Shown here one piece after another: positions 27,316 through 39,178 of a DNA stretch of 64,000 nt. Within the stretch, counting starts at the first letter, position 1, and the number at the start of each line of letters is the position of its first letter. The notes under the pieces are model-generated. The model worked only from the letters and a program-made list of their open reading frames with translations. It did not search any database and was not told the DNA's origin. Both the position numbers and the translations under genes were made by a program. Origin of the DNA: Crambe crambe (Eukaryota > Porifera > Demospongiae > Poecilosclerida > Crambeidae); the NCBI GenBank assembly GCA_963924555.1, contig OZ004588.1, positions 6,483,205 to 6,547,204 on the forward strand. Reading direction: 5' to 3'.

Positions 27316-28379
27316 ATGGGATACATCAAACCAGGAGTCACATCAATGGTTATCATCATCACCATCCTGAGTGAAACAGGTTAGTATAATCTGATCACAC
27401 TAATTGATGCAGCTAGTTCATATTTGCTTCATTTCATACTGGCACTTTGCAGTTAATGCCCATGCTGTTCCTGATAATGGTACCTCTGTACAGCAGCATG
27501 AAGTGGTATCAAATATTAAACATCAGACAGACACCAGGATCAGTGATGATGGAGCTACAAGGATCATCAATACTGTGGAAGTCACTAAAACTGGAGACAA
27601 AACTCAAGGTCGATATTGCCTTGTTCATAGAGCTATAGCTATAGAACTAAAGTTTAGCAATGACTTGACCACTGGGTATTTCACATGGTTACTGGAACCT
27701 AATGATAAATATTCCTTATTTGCAGGAGGAGTCAACTACATTCGTTGGGGGAGGACTACATGTCCTGACACAGAGGGAATCCAGTTACTCTATAGTGGAG
27801 TGGCAGCTGGAACCTTTTATAGCCAGAAAGGAGGAGGATCTGAATATTTGTGTCTGCCTAATCAACCAGAATTTCTGGGAGTTACAGCTGGTCACCAAGA
27901 TCAACGAGCCAGAGTGTATGGTGCTGAGTATGAAGCATATGCCAGCCAAAGTCCTCCTGCATTTGGCAATCTTAACACTGGCATAGGAACAAGGGGCCAG
28001 GGCCCCCCATTATTTCAGACAGGGGCCAACCCCCCCCCCCCCCCCCATTCAAAATTTCAAAATCATCTTCCTACACCACTGCTTAATAATCATATCCCTG
28101 TGTTGCATGTTCTACTTCTAGCTATACGTGGTCAGAAGATCAGGAAAATCAGCTGCCCTTCCTTATGGACCAGAGAATAGCTACTATGGCTACCTCATGT
28201 CTGAAAATCTAAATAATCACCAAAGGTCCTATGCATGTGTGGATATGAATGCAGGATAGTGCTGCAAACAATGATTGTTGTGCTCTATATTCTATTTTTC
28301 TGAATTTTATTGCCATGGCATTAAGCATCCTCCCTATGCAGAAGGCAATGAGCTCTCTTGTGTCATGTGCACCAAATGA
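27316..28379 (+). pseudogene. Array gene disrupted by an element in exon 3
   Basis: Exons 27316-27379, 27453-27608 and 27726 onward. Signal peptide and exon 2 (VNAHAVPDNGTSVQQHE, TKTGDKTQG, no Gly-X-Y repeat) are intact. Exon 3 reads correctly to GNL. A 106-bp insertion (27976-28081) then adds foreign sequence and shifts the frame. Downstream there are further losses (the MIP part is deleted, then a stop in TRE-TAG). It ends at ACCAAATGA. Confidence 0.9.
27976..28081. mobile_element. 106-bp MITE-like insertion in an exon
   Basis: Flanked by CTTAA on both sides. The ends CACTGGCATAGGAAC and CTTCCTACACCACTG are imperfect inverted repeats. The interior has a C run. The uninterrupted CTTAATAATCAT site is present in the genes at 35232, 39179 and 43178. 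Confidence 0.85.
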
Positions 28380-28500
28380 ATTCTAGGCTATAAATATATG
28401 GTGACTAAATAGCTAGTGACTGTACGTATGATATTAACTACATTGTGGTAACATTATCACACTGAGTGGTGAATTCATTTATTGTTAACCAACCACATTA

Positions 28501-28657
28501 GGGGGGGGGGGGAATTTGAACTTGAGGGATTCAGGTACTATACACTCACTATAGGAATATGTTTGCATAGGTTCATGATAGATATAGTCTTAGTGGATTC
28601 TGGAGGGCAATGTTAATCTGGAACCCCTAGACACACTTGGAAGAGCATAATATAAAA
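28501..28657 (+). promoter_or_regulatory. Poly-G tract and promoter, 28722 gene
   Basis: A G run with GAATTTGAACTTGAGGG, then GGAGGGCAATGTTAATC and CCCCTAGACACAC, then TATAAAAGAGCATGAC (TATA 28651-28657). Confidence 0.75.
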
Positions 28658-28721
28658 GAGCATGACTTGATCATTAGTTATAAACTTCTTAGCTATCACC
28701 TATGATTCGCTGGTTCTAAAA

Positions 28722-29666
28722 ATGGGATACATCAAAGAAAGAGTAGCATTGATAGTTCTCATCATCACCATCCTGAGTGAAACAGGTACGTAATTAGTAC
28801 ATTTGATGCTGCTAGCTTATTTTTGCTTATACTTTGCAGTTAATGCCCATGCTTTTCCTGATAATGGCACTTCCATACAGCAGCATAAAGTGGTATCAAA
28901 TATTAAACATCAGACAGACACTCGGATTAGTGATAATGGTGCAACAAGGATTGTCAATACTGTAGAAGTCACTAAAACTGGATCATCAGGACCAGCTCAA
29001 GGTCAGTATTGTACCTTTGCATGATCAATGATAGAGGTATTGAATAACAAAACATTTGGTCTATAGCTAACCTACTCAGTATAAGAGCTAGCCAAGGATT
29101 TTTATTTATGTTTCCTTGCAGGAGGTGCCAACTACATCCGTTGGGGGAAGACTACATGTCCTGACACAGAGGGAACCCAGTTACTCTATAGTGGAGTGGT
29201 GGCTGGATCCTTTTATAATCAGAAAGGAGGAGGGTCTGAGTATTTGTGTCTACCTGATCAACCAGAATTTCTGGGAGTTACTGCTGGTCACCAAACTTGG
29301 CGTGCCAGAGTGTATGGTACTGAGTATGAACTCTCTAGTCCTCTTGGCAATCTTGGAGATTATAATGCTCCCTGTGCTGCATGTTATACTTCAGCACGTG
29401 GTGCAAAGATCATGATCCCGGGGAAAGTAAGCTGCCCCTCCTCATGGACCAGAGAGTACTATGGCTACCTCATGACAGAAGCTATTAGTAACGATCGTCA
29501 ACGAAGGTCCTATGCATGTGTGGATGTGAATGCAGAATCTATTCCTGGTAGTGCTGGAAACATCAATGGAGCTGTACTTTATTTCACTGAAGTTTATTGC
29601 CATGGCATTAAGTGTCCTCCCTATGCAGCAGGCAACGAACTCTCCTGTGTCGTGTGCACCAAATGA
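28722..29666 (+). CDS. C4-like secreted protein without a collagen repeat (copy 7)
   Basis: Exons 28722-28785, 28840-29001 and 29122-29666; 256 residues. Signal peptide MGYIKERVALIVLIITIL. Exon 2 encodes NAHAFPDNGTSIQQHK, a TDTRISDNGATRIVNTVEV stretch and only a GSSGPAQG vestige of the collagen segment. The C-domain is complete ([45 protein letters not shown]). Probably secreted. It may assemble through the cysteine-rich domain alone. Confidence 0.87.
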
Positions 29667-29864
29667 ATTCTAGACTATAATATGACTATGATGACTTCAC
29701 ATTAGAATAATTTAGAGTGCCACTATAGGATTGTGACTGTACATATATAAAGTATGATATTTTGTGGTAAAATTATCACATTGAGTGGTAAATATCATTG
29801 TTAACCAACCACACTTGGGAGCATTGAGCTGGTTGGTGGGGGGAGGGGGGATTGAAACTGGGTG

Positions 29865-30432
29865 GGAGGGGGGGGGGGGGGGATTTATACTACACACTGG
29901 TTGTATAGGTCTCAATGGATGTAATTGGCTCCTGCAAGGGAGTAAGTAAATTATAGCCAGACTAGACCATTATTTTATCATACAATCATGCAAAGATACA
30001 ATAGCTACTGACTTTGACCTTGACCTGATCCTCCAGTTCTAGTGACTTCGGAGTGTTGACAATCCTTGTTGTGCCGCTATCATCCGAGTGTCTGGCAAAG
30101 TCCTCCTGCATTTGGCAATCTTGTAGATCACAATGTTCCCCGTGCTGCACATGTTATACTTCAGCACGTGGTGCAAAGATCATGATCCCAGGGAATGTCA
30201 ACTGCCCCAGAGAGTACTACGGCTACCTCATGACAGAATATACTGCTAATGAGTGTCAATGAAAGTCCTATGTGTGTGTGGATGTGAATGCAGAATCTAT
30301 TCCTGGTAGCTATAGTGCTGTTGGTACATCGATGGAGCTGTACTTTATTTCACTGAAGTTTATTGTCATGGCATTAAGTATCCTCCCTATGCAGCAGGCA
30401 ACGAGCTCTCCTGTGTCGTGTGCACCAAATGA
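29865..30432 (+). pseudogene. Rearranged array pseudogene with an inverted exon
   Basis: After a poly-G tract (about 29868), 29930-30096 reads on the minus strand as the end of exon 2 (GTCTG...GTTGACAATCC), its donor, intron 2 and the acceptor. At about 30096 it joins plus-strand C-exon sequence (from CAAAGTCCTCCTGCATTTGG) to TGA at 30430-30432. The C-exon part has deletions and a stop (TGTCAATGAAAG). No first exon is present. Confidence 0.8.
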
Positions 30433-30715
30433 CTATGTGGTGACTTCACATTTTAGAGTAGCTATAGAGTGATTGTAATTTGGAGTGTGTCTATGTATAG
30501 GATTGTGGCTGTGTAATATTATGATAACTACATTGTGGTACGTAACATTGTGGTAAATTCACAACTATACATTTGGGAGTCTATTAAGCTAGACTCTAGT
30601 ATTGGGGGTGGGGATTTAAATTTCAGGGGATTTATATATAATATGTAGGTTAATGGTAGCTATGTTATTCTGGAGGGCAATTTAATCTTGAACCCCTTGA
30701 CACACCCGGTGCAGA

Positions 30716-31568
30716 ATATAAAAGAGCATGACTTTTAGTAGATCATTAGTTGTAACTTTAGTTGTAGCTATCATCTATAGTTCTAAAATGGGACACATTG
30801 AAGCAGGTTGGAGCTTTATTTCAGAGTGGCACTTAATTTGCAGTTAATGCCCATGCTGTTCCTGATAACGGTACCTCCTTACAGTACAACAAGTGGCATC
30901 AAAATTAATATTGAACATCAGACATGCAGACACGTGGATGATGGTGCAACGAGGATTGTCAATACTGTGCAAGTTACTACCGGTATGTAGAACTGGTAAT
31001 CATTACCAGGACTAGATCTTACCTTGATTAACCCATAGAGCTAAAGCTTAGCAACACTGCTGGCAAATTCCACATGGTAGCTAAGTGTTAGGATTTTAGC
31101 AACGTCCCCTTATTTGCAGGAGGATCCAACTATATTCGTTGGGGGGTTGAGGACTACATGACAAGCATCTGAACCCAGTTAGAGTGGCAGCTGGAAGCAG
31201 AAAGGAGGAGGATCTGTATTTGATCAACCAGAATTCAGGGAGTTACTGGTGGTCACCAAAATGATCATGCTGGTATGCAGCACAGCCAAAGTCCTCCTAC
31301 ATTTGGGAATCTTTTTCCCTGTGTTGCATGCTGTACTTTATCACATGGTACTAAAGATCATGATCCCAGGGAAAGTGAACTGCACCTCCTTATGGACCAG
31401 AGAGCACTAGCTATGGCTATCTCATGACACACTAATGATCGCCAACAAAAATCCTATGTGTGTATGGATGTGAATGCCGAACCTATTTCTGGTGTATAGT
31501 GCCGCAAATGTCCTCCCTATATATATGCAGCAGGCAATGAGCTTTCCTGTGCTGTGTACACCGAATGA
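30716..31568 (+). pseudogene. Decayed array gene
   Basis: TATAAAAGAGCATGAC promoter. ATG at 30788, but exon 1 is cut short and runs into intron 1 after MGHIEA. Exon 2 at about 30843-30990 is degenerate. The C-exon from 31121 has many stops and deletions, ending ACCGAATGA (TGA 31566-31568). It is the same lineage as the pseudogenes at 15979, 19348 and 22520. Confidence 0.85.
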
Positions 31569-31858
31569 TGTCTATATGACTATGTTTAATTGTGGTTGTA
31601 TTACTAGCTACGTACAGGTCATGGTGACAATAATCATATTGAGTGGTAAATTAACTAACCACATTATCATTATTATAATATAGACTCCTTGGTACGTACA
31701 AGTGCTTGGGGGGGGGATAATTTATCTTATTGGATTTTGGAGGGCATATAATGTTACTTTTGAAGCCCACATGGCGGAGCATATAAAAAAAGCATGACTC
31801 TGAGTAGATCACTAGCTAGCTAGCTTAGCTATCGCCTTTGATCTGCACTGGTTTTGAA

Positions 31859-33032
31859 ATGGGATACATCAAAGTGAGAATAACATTGATGGTTCTCACC
31901 ATCATCATATTGAGTCAGTATAACTAATCTAAATTTTTTTTCATAATCTGATCGACATGTATTATTAGCTACATGACATAGCTAGCTACACATCAAACAT
32001 CCAGGCTGGGATGTTCTCATCATCAACATACCGAGTACTAGTGAAACAGCATAACAATCTGACCTGGCCTCTAATAATGATCTGTGCTTCATACTCAATT
32101 TTTCTTTTATTTTGCAGCTAAAGCCCACGTTGTTGTTCCCTCTAATGGCACATCCATACAGCATCAAAATGGAGTAACTAGGGTCATTAGTAGTGCCAAG
32201 GTGGAAGTCATTACAGGACCTGGTGTGTCTGGTGTGTCTGGACTACCAGCTCCATCAGGACCTCGAGGACCACTAGGACCTTGAGGATCACCTGGGCCTC
32301 GAGGATCACCAGGGCCTCAAGGATCACCAGGTGAGATCAAGGTCCATACCTAGGCTACGTATGTAGCTAATGCAGTGTCAGACTTTCCTATGGCCACATA
32401 GATGCATAGCATTGATCCTTATTACAGCTATAGCCATAGGATGTATGGTGAATTTCATTCATCTCAAGTGTCAACTGTAGGAGGAGTCAACTACATTCGC
32501 TGGGGGAGGACTACATGTCCTGATACAGAGGGAACCCAGTTAGTCTACAGTGGAGTGACAGCTGGATCTCATCATCTCCACAAAGGAGGAGCTGAGTACC
32601 TATGCCTACCTGGTCAACCAGAGTTTCTGGAAGTTACTGCTGGTCACCAATCAGTTCGTAACACTGTATGGTGCTGGTTATCAAACAAATGATAATTCTC
32701 CTGCATTTGGTAACATGTTTAACCATAATGCTCCCTGTGCTGCATGTTCTACTTCAGCACGTTGTCAGAAGATCATGATCCCAGGGAAAGTCAACTGCAC
32801 CTCTTCATGGACCAGAGAGTACTATGGCTACCTCATGACAGGGCGTACTCATGCCCTTCATTTACGAACATCCTATGTGTGTGTGGATGTGAATGCAGAA
32901 TCAGTCCCTGGTAGTGCTGGCTTTAACTACAATGGAGCTCTACTAGACTTCACTGAAGCAGTTTGCAGTGGCATTCACTGTCCTCCCTACATGGCAGGCT
33001 ATGAACTCCCCTGTGTCGTGTGCACCAAATGA
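31859..33032 (+). pseudogene. Collagen-bearing array pseudogene (copy 3-6 type)
   Basis: Exon 1 (31859-31917) has a damaged end: the usual GAAACAG donor is gone, and a decayed second piece of it lies at about 31993-32048. Exon 2 from 32118 has the [11 protein letters not shown] spacer and Gly-X-Y triplets, but an arginine codon has become TGA at about 32281-32283. Exon 3 from 32481 has a 2-nt deletion near 32660 (CGTAACACTG against CGTAACAAACTG). The rest to TGA at 33030-33032 is well kept. Its intron 1 shows the empty site of the 380-bp element. Confidence 0.88.
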
Positions 33033-33379
33033 AGATGATTATTCCTAGTTAGTACGTTAGTTGTGAAATAACAACTACAGTATTATAACTCTAATATCAG
33101 TTTCAAATCAAAAAAAATCTTTCATGAAAGCCAATACGGTGCTATGGACTGATCAAAAGGGAAAGGGTGGTACAGATGTGGGTGGGTCTATGAGTGGATC
33201 CTTCTCTTTTAACAATTAGCTAGAGGCTCCATCGAGTGGTAGCACAGTATTATAGCTAGTGCATGCATGGACACCTCTTCTCCTCTGGCCATGCCAACTA
33301 GCTAATAACTGCTTTCATGATTAAATGTAATCTAATAATACAGTAATAATTATGTGGACACGAAGTAGTTACCACTTTT

Positions 33380-33960
33380 TTAATCATTTTTAGTCGAGTT
33401 GTGTTTTGAGATAGCTAGTGGTTTTAAAGTGTGGAAGATACTACATAAAGAAATAGTAGCTATCTACAGTCATTTGTTGCTATAGCTACCTATTGAAAGG
33501 TAGTCGTGGTATTGCTTTAGTATGTGGAAGTTATCTTTAGCTATCTTGGAGTCAATGGGTCACCAGCTGGTGGGGAACCACATTTGCAAGTGGCTGAAGG
33601 TTTGTGCCTTGGAGTCAGTAAAGTCACCATATGTTGGGTCAGGAAATTGTTTATGATAGAGGAACCACAGTTGAAGATTCAAACTGATTGTGGTAGCTCT
33701 GATACAGGAGTTATCCTTCATCTCAGAGTAAACACTTGGGGTCAAACAGGTCACCAGATGACATGTTGGTTCAGCCAATATTGTTGGACTAATTTACAAG
33801 AGATAACTGGTGCGGAACCACAAATCTAGGTTCAAAGCTGCTTGTATTAACTGTGATGCACTGAGGAGTTATCAGAGTAAACACTTGGTGTTACACTATT
33901 GGGGTCACCAAGTACTTTTTGTGAGCCTTAGCTCTCATGATCAGTAGCTACGTAGCTACA
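33380..33960. repeat. Dispersed repeat of about 500 bp (copy 3 of 3)
   Basis: Same ordered words as at 13045 and 25680 (GGGGAACCACATTTGCAAG, CTCAGAGTAAACACTTGG). No supported gene. Confidence 0.7.
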
Positions 33961-34750
33961 TGCACCAAAACTTAGTAATTATTGTTAACTAGAATAGCTA
34001 TGTACGTGTAAATTCTGTATAATATGAACATGATACCTAATGTTCCAGAAAAATAATTAGCTAATCAATATTTAATCATGTTCGTGACATAATGGGAGAA
34101 GGGGGAATACTTTCTCATCAGCACTCATTTTTTGCATTGGAAGAGCCACAGGCTGTATGGATATAGTCAGTGCCAAGAGGAGGTAGTAAGCTCAGATGTA
34201 TGCGCAGCAGAGAGAGCAATGATAACATAAAGTCTCCTTGGGATCTAGAATGGAAATGGCACGTTATAATTACAGCGGAAAATTTCATGGGTAAAATCTT
34301 CATGGATTTAAGAATAGACAATATAGAGGGTATGCATTATTAATACAGTGGAACCTCCGTCAGCTTCTTTTTCCCATGCTCTTGCTCAGTGGATAGTTTT
34401 CGGTAGGCATCTGCTAGTTGCCATATTCTCTCTAACAGCACACTGAGTTCTGCTGGCTGAGTCATTCATAAGGAGTGGGAGTGGTCCCCCCACAACTTAT
34501 TAGTAACATCCATGATGTAACTATAGCTGCTTCATCCCCCACCTGTCAAGGCATTATTTTGTCCTTTGTAGAGAGATTGTCCTCGTGATCTTTTATCACT
34601 GTGTAACATGTAGCTAGCCATTATAATTGTTGCATGTAAATAACTAACTGCTTATAATGTGTAGCAAACACTAATACTAGTCACGTGAACAATAATGGGT
34701 CACCAGATGTTGTGGATATGGACTGTATAATGGTGAGGGATCTATGGCTA
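33961..34750. other. Non-coding flank with one inverted-repeat end
   Basis: No supported gene. ACAGTGGAACCTCC near 34347 matches an end of the element at 6045, but no partner end was found. The rest aligns loosely with 26570-26880. Confidence 0.55.
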
Positions 34751-34754
34751 AAGG

Positions 34755-34850
34755 CTCCGGGTATAGTGCTACAATCACTCAATGGAGCTCTTGCCATGGC
34801 ATCGAGTATCCTCAGGCAATGAGCTCTCCTGTATTGTGTACACCAAATGA
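34755..34850 (+). pseudogene. 3' relic of a C-exon
   Basis: Decayed GGAGCTC...CCATGGCATCGAGT...ACACCAAATGA. It is the paralogue of the relic at 26900. Confidence 0.7.
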
Positions 34851-35113
34851 ATTCTATCTATAGACTACGTATATGACTATGGTGACTTCACATTAGAGTG
34901 ACTGTACATAATTTAGAGTGCCACTGACTGATAAATACATTGTGGTAACATTATCACATTGAGTGGTAAATTCATATCATTGTTAGTTAACCAACAATAT
35001 TTGCTATTACCAACTATTAATTGAGATAGTCATAGGGGGGAATTAGGGGGGATTTCAACTTGAGGGATTTATGCACTCACTATGAATAGGTCCATGGTAC
35101 TATCTTATTGGAT

Positions 35114-35161
35114 TCTGGAGGGCAATGTCAATCTTGAACCCCTAGACACAGGCGTATAAAA
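35114..35161 (+). promoter_or_regulatory. Array promoter module, 35232 gene
   Basis: CTGGAGGGCAATG, TCTTGAACCCCTAGACACA, then TATAAAA (35155-35161) and GAGCATGACTTTG. Confidence 0.78.
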
Positions 35162-35231
35162 GAGCATGACTTTGGTATAGATCATTAGCTATAAACTTCT
35201 TAGCTATCACCTTTGATTTGCTGATTCTAGA

Positions 35232-36170
35232 ATGGGATACATCAAAGCAGGAGTAACATTGATGGTTCTCATCATCACCATCCTGAGTGAAACAGGTTAG
35301 TATGATCACATTAGCTAACTAATGCAACTAGCTCATATTTGATACTGGTACTTTGCAGTTAATGCCCATGCTGTTCCTAATAATGGCACCTCCATACAGC
35401 AGCATAAAGTGGTATCAAATATTAAGCATCAGACAGATACTCGTATCAGTGATAATGGAGCAACAAGGATTATCAATACTGTGGAAGTCACCAAAACTGG
35501 ATCACCAAGACTAGCTCAAGGTGAGTATTACCTGATAAACCCATAGATATTTAATGAAGATTACTGGCTACTGGAGACCAATGGCAATGATTCTAGTGAT
35601 GTTCCCTTATTTGCAGGAGGGGCCAATTACATTCGTTGGGGGAGGACTACATGTCCTGACACAGAGGGAACCCAGTTACTCTATAGTGGAGTGGCAGCTG
35701 GATCCTTTTATACCCAGAAAGGAGGAGGATCTGAGTATTTGTGTCTACCTGATCAACCAGAATTTCTGGGAGTTACTGCTGGTCACCAGGATCATCGAGC
35801 CAGAGTGTATGGTGCTGAGTACGAAGCATATGCCAGTCAAAGTCCTCCTGCATTTGGCAATCTTAATAATCATAATATTCCCTGTGTTGCATGTTCTACT
35901 TCAGCACGTGGTCAGAAAATCATGATCCCAGGAAAAATCAGCTGCCCTTCTTCATGGACAAGAGAATACTATGGCTACCTCATGTCTGAGTATCATAATC
36001 ATTTTCGAAGGTCCTATGCCTGTGTGGATGTGAATGCAGAATCTATTCCTGGTAGTGCTGGTGACATCAATGGAGCCCTATTCTATTTTTCTGAAGTTTA
36101 TTGCCATGGCATTAAATGTCCTCCCTATGCAGCAGGCAATGAGCTTTCCTGTGTTGTGTGCACCATATGA
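35232..36170 (+). CDS. C4-like secreted protein without a collagen repeat (copy 8)
   Basis: Exons 35232-35295, 35359-35520 and 35617-36170; 259 residues. Signal peptide MGYIKAGVTLMVLIITIL. Exon 2 spacer NAHAVPNNGTSIQQHK. The collagen vestige has further decayed to GSPRLAQG. C-domain: [69 protein letters not shown]. It ends CVVCTI where all other copies have lysine. Confidence 0.87.
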
Positions 36171-36619
36171 ATTCTAAACTATAATGACTTCACATTAGAA
36201 TAACTAGTGACTGTAATTTAGAGTGCTACTATATAGGATTGTGACTGTACATTATAACTATTTTTGTGGTAACATTATCACATGTTTGTGCCACTACACA
36301 CCAAACACTAGTGACTGTAATTCAGAGTGCTAGGATTGTGACTGTACTTTAGTGGCATTGAGTGGTAAAGTTATATCATTAAACAACCACAATTATTTAG
36401 GACTATATATATTAATTGAGCCAGTGGGGGGGATTTAAACTTGGGGGTTTACACTCGCTGGTTGTATAGGTGGTATAGCTCTCTTATTCTGGAGTTGATC
36501 TTGAACCCCTAGACACACCTTCTAGTGGAGCATACAAAAGAGCATGAATTTTTTGAATATCTTTAAACTTCTTATGTAGCTAGCTAGCTAGCTATCACCT
36601 TTGGTTTGCTGGTTCTAAA
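36171..36619. other. Intergenic flank
   Basis: 3' flank motifs of the array, a short G run (about 36426) and an upstream promoter block (TCTGGAGTTGATCTTGAACCCCT...CATACAAAAGAGCATG, where the TATA box has become CATACAAAA). Confidence 0.6.
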
Positions 36620-37505
36620 ATGGAATACATCAAACTAGGAGTAACATTGATGGTTCTCATCATCACCATCCTGAGTGAAACAGGTTAATATAATCTGATC
36701 ACATTAATTGATGCAGCTAGCTCATATATGGTTTCATACTGGTACTTTGCAGTTAATGCACATGCTGTTCCTGATAATGGTACCTCTGTACAGCAGCATG
36801 AAGTGGTATCAAATATTAAACATCAGACAGACACTCGGATCAATGATGATGGAGCAACAAGGATCATCAATACTGTGGAAGTCACTAAAATTGGATCACC
36901 AAGACCAGCTCAAGGTGGGTATTACCCTGATAGCTAGCTAAACCTATAGAGATAAAATTTAGCAAGATATTTAATGATAGCTAATTCATACAATAAGAGA
37001 CTGGAGACCAATGGTAATGATTCTGTGATGTTCCTTTATTTGCAGGAGGAGTCAACTACATTCGTTGGGGGAGGACTACGTACATGTCCTGACACAGAGG
37101 GAACCCATTTACTCTATAGTGGAGTGGCAGCTGGATCTTATTATAGCCATAAAGGAGGAGAATTCCTGGGAATTACTGCTGGTACCCAAGATATTCACGA
37201 CAGAGTATATGGTGCTGAGTATGAAGCATGCATTTGGCAATCTTAATAATCCCTGTATTGCATGTTCTACTTCCATACGTGGTCAGAAGATCATGCATGG
37301 ACCAGAGAGTACTATGGCTACCTCATGTCTGAAAATCTCAATAATCACCGAAGGTCCTATGCATGTGTGGATGTGAATGCAGAATCCATTCCTGGTAGTG
37401 CTGCAAACAATGATGGAGCATTTTTCTGAAGTTTATTGTCATGGCATTAAGTGTTCTCCTTATGCAGCAGGCAACGAGCTCTCCTGTGTCGTGTGCACCA
37501 AATGA
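36620..37505 (+). pseudogene. Array pseudogene, frameshift in exon 3
   Basis: Exons 1 (36620-36683) and 2 (36753-36914, with GSPRPAQG) read well. In exon 3 (from 37046), a 4-nt insertion after RWGRTT shifts the frame to an early TGA. A further block around YLCLPDQPE is deleted, plus smaller losses. Terminal TGA at 37503-37505. It corresponds to the 40747 pseudogene in the duplicated block. Confidence 0.88.
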
Positions 37506-37831
37506 ATTCTAGGCTATAACTATATGGTGACTGCATGTAACTACATAGCTATATGATAACTACGTTGTGGTAACATTATCACACTGAGTGGTAAATTCAT
37601 TATTGCTAACCAACCACATTTGGGGGGGGGGGGAATTTGAACTTGAAGGATGCAGGTACTAGCTATACACTCATTAGATAGCTATAATCTTAGTGGATTC
37701 TGGAGGGCAATGTTAATCTGGAACCCCTAGACACACCTGGAAGAGCATAATTATAAAAGAGCATGACTTGAGCTGAGTAGATCATTAGTTATAAACTTCT
37801 TAGCTATCACCTTTGATTCACTGGTTCTAAC

Positions 37832-38795
37832 ATGGGATACATCAAAACAGGAGTAACTTTGATGGTGGTTCTCCTCATCACCATCTTGACTGAAACAGGT
37901 TAGCTAGTATCACAACAATGATAACATTGATGTGCTTCATTTCATGCTGCAGTTAATGCTCATGCTGTTCCTGATAATGGCACCTCCATACAGCAGCATA
38001 AAGTGGTATCAAATATTAAACATCAGACAGATACTCAGATCAGTGATGATGGAGCAACAAGGATTGTCAATACTGTGGAAGTCACTAAAACTGGATCACC
38101 AGGACCAGCTCAAGGTCAGTATTACTGTTGATAGAGCTAAATCTTAGCAAGATAGTTTCAATGACTGACCAATGATAACCAGCTAATTTCACAGGTAAGA
38201 GACTTCTTTTACTGACAAGGGATTTCAGTGACACTCCCTCATTTGTAGGGGGAACCAGCTACATTCGTTGGGGGAGGACTACATGTCCTGACACAGAGGG
38301 AACTCAGTTACTCTATGTGGATCCTTTTATAACAAGAATGGAGGAGGATCTGATTATTTGTGTCTGCCTAATCAACCAGAATTTCGACAAGTTTCAGCTG
38401 GTCACCAAAGTCATTGTGCCAAAGTTTATGGCACTGAGTATGAAACATATACAAGCCAAAGTCTTCCTGCATTTGGCAATCTTGTAGATCACAATGTTCC
38501 CTGTGCTGCATGTTATACTTCAGCACGTGGTGCAAAAATTATGATCCCAGGGAAAGTTAACTGCCCCTCCTCATGGACCAGAGAGTACTACAGCTACCTC
38601 ATGACAGAAATTACTGCTAATGACCGTCAACGAAAGTCCTATGTGTGTGTGGATGTGAATGCAGAAGCAGTTCCTGGTAGTGCTGGAAGCAACGATGGAG
38701 CTGTACTTTATTTCACTGAAGTGTATTGCCATGGCATCAAGTGTCCTCCCTATGCAGCAGGCAACGAGCTCTCCTGTGTCGTGTGCACCAAATGA
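37832..38795 (+). pseudogene. Array pseudogene, 13-nt deletion in exon 3
   Basis: Exons 37832-37898 (MGYIKTGVTLMVVLLITIL) and 37953-38114 (GSPGPAQG) are intact. Exon 3 from 38249 loses about 13 nt at about 38316 (between LLY and GSFY), shifting to a stop near GNL. The remaining 438 nt to TGA (38795) is an open C-domain frame, so the damage looks recent. It is the paralogue of the 41813 copy. Confidence 0.82.
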
Positions 38796-39059
38796 ATTCT
38801 AGACTATGCATAACTCTATGGTGACTTCACATTAGAGTAGCTATAGAGTGATTGTAATTTGGAGTGTGTCTATGTGTAGGATTGTGGCTGTATACATTAT
38901 GATAACTACATTGTGGTAACATTATCACATAAATTCACAACCACGTTAGGGAGTATTAAGCTAGACTGTATGGTGAGGGGTTTGGAGGTGGGGGGGGGGG
39001 GGGATTTAAACTTCAAGGTAATATTATATAGGTCAATGGTAGTTATGTTATTAAAATTC

Positions 39060-39113
39060 TGGAGGGCAATGTTAATCTTGAACCCCTAGACACACCTGGT
39101 GAAGCATATAAAA
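39060..39113 (+). promoter_or_regulatory. Array promoter module, 39179 gene
   Basis: GGAGGGCAATGTTAATCTTG, AACCCCTAGACACACCTGGT, TATAAAA (39107-39113). The matching module of the 43178 gene is almost identical. Confidence 0.8.
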
Positions 39114-39178
39114 GAGCAGACTTAGTTTTAGTTGACCATTAGCTAGCTATAACTTTCTAGCTATCATCTAGTTCTAAA

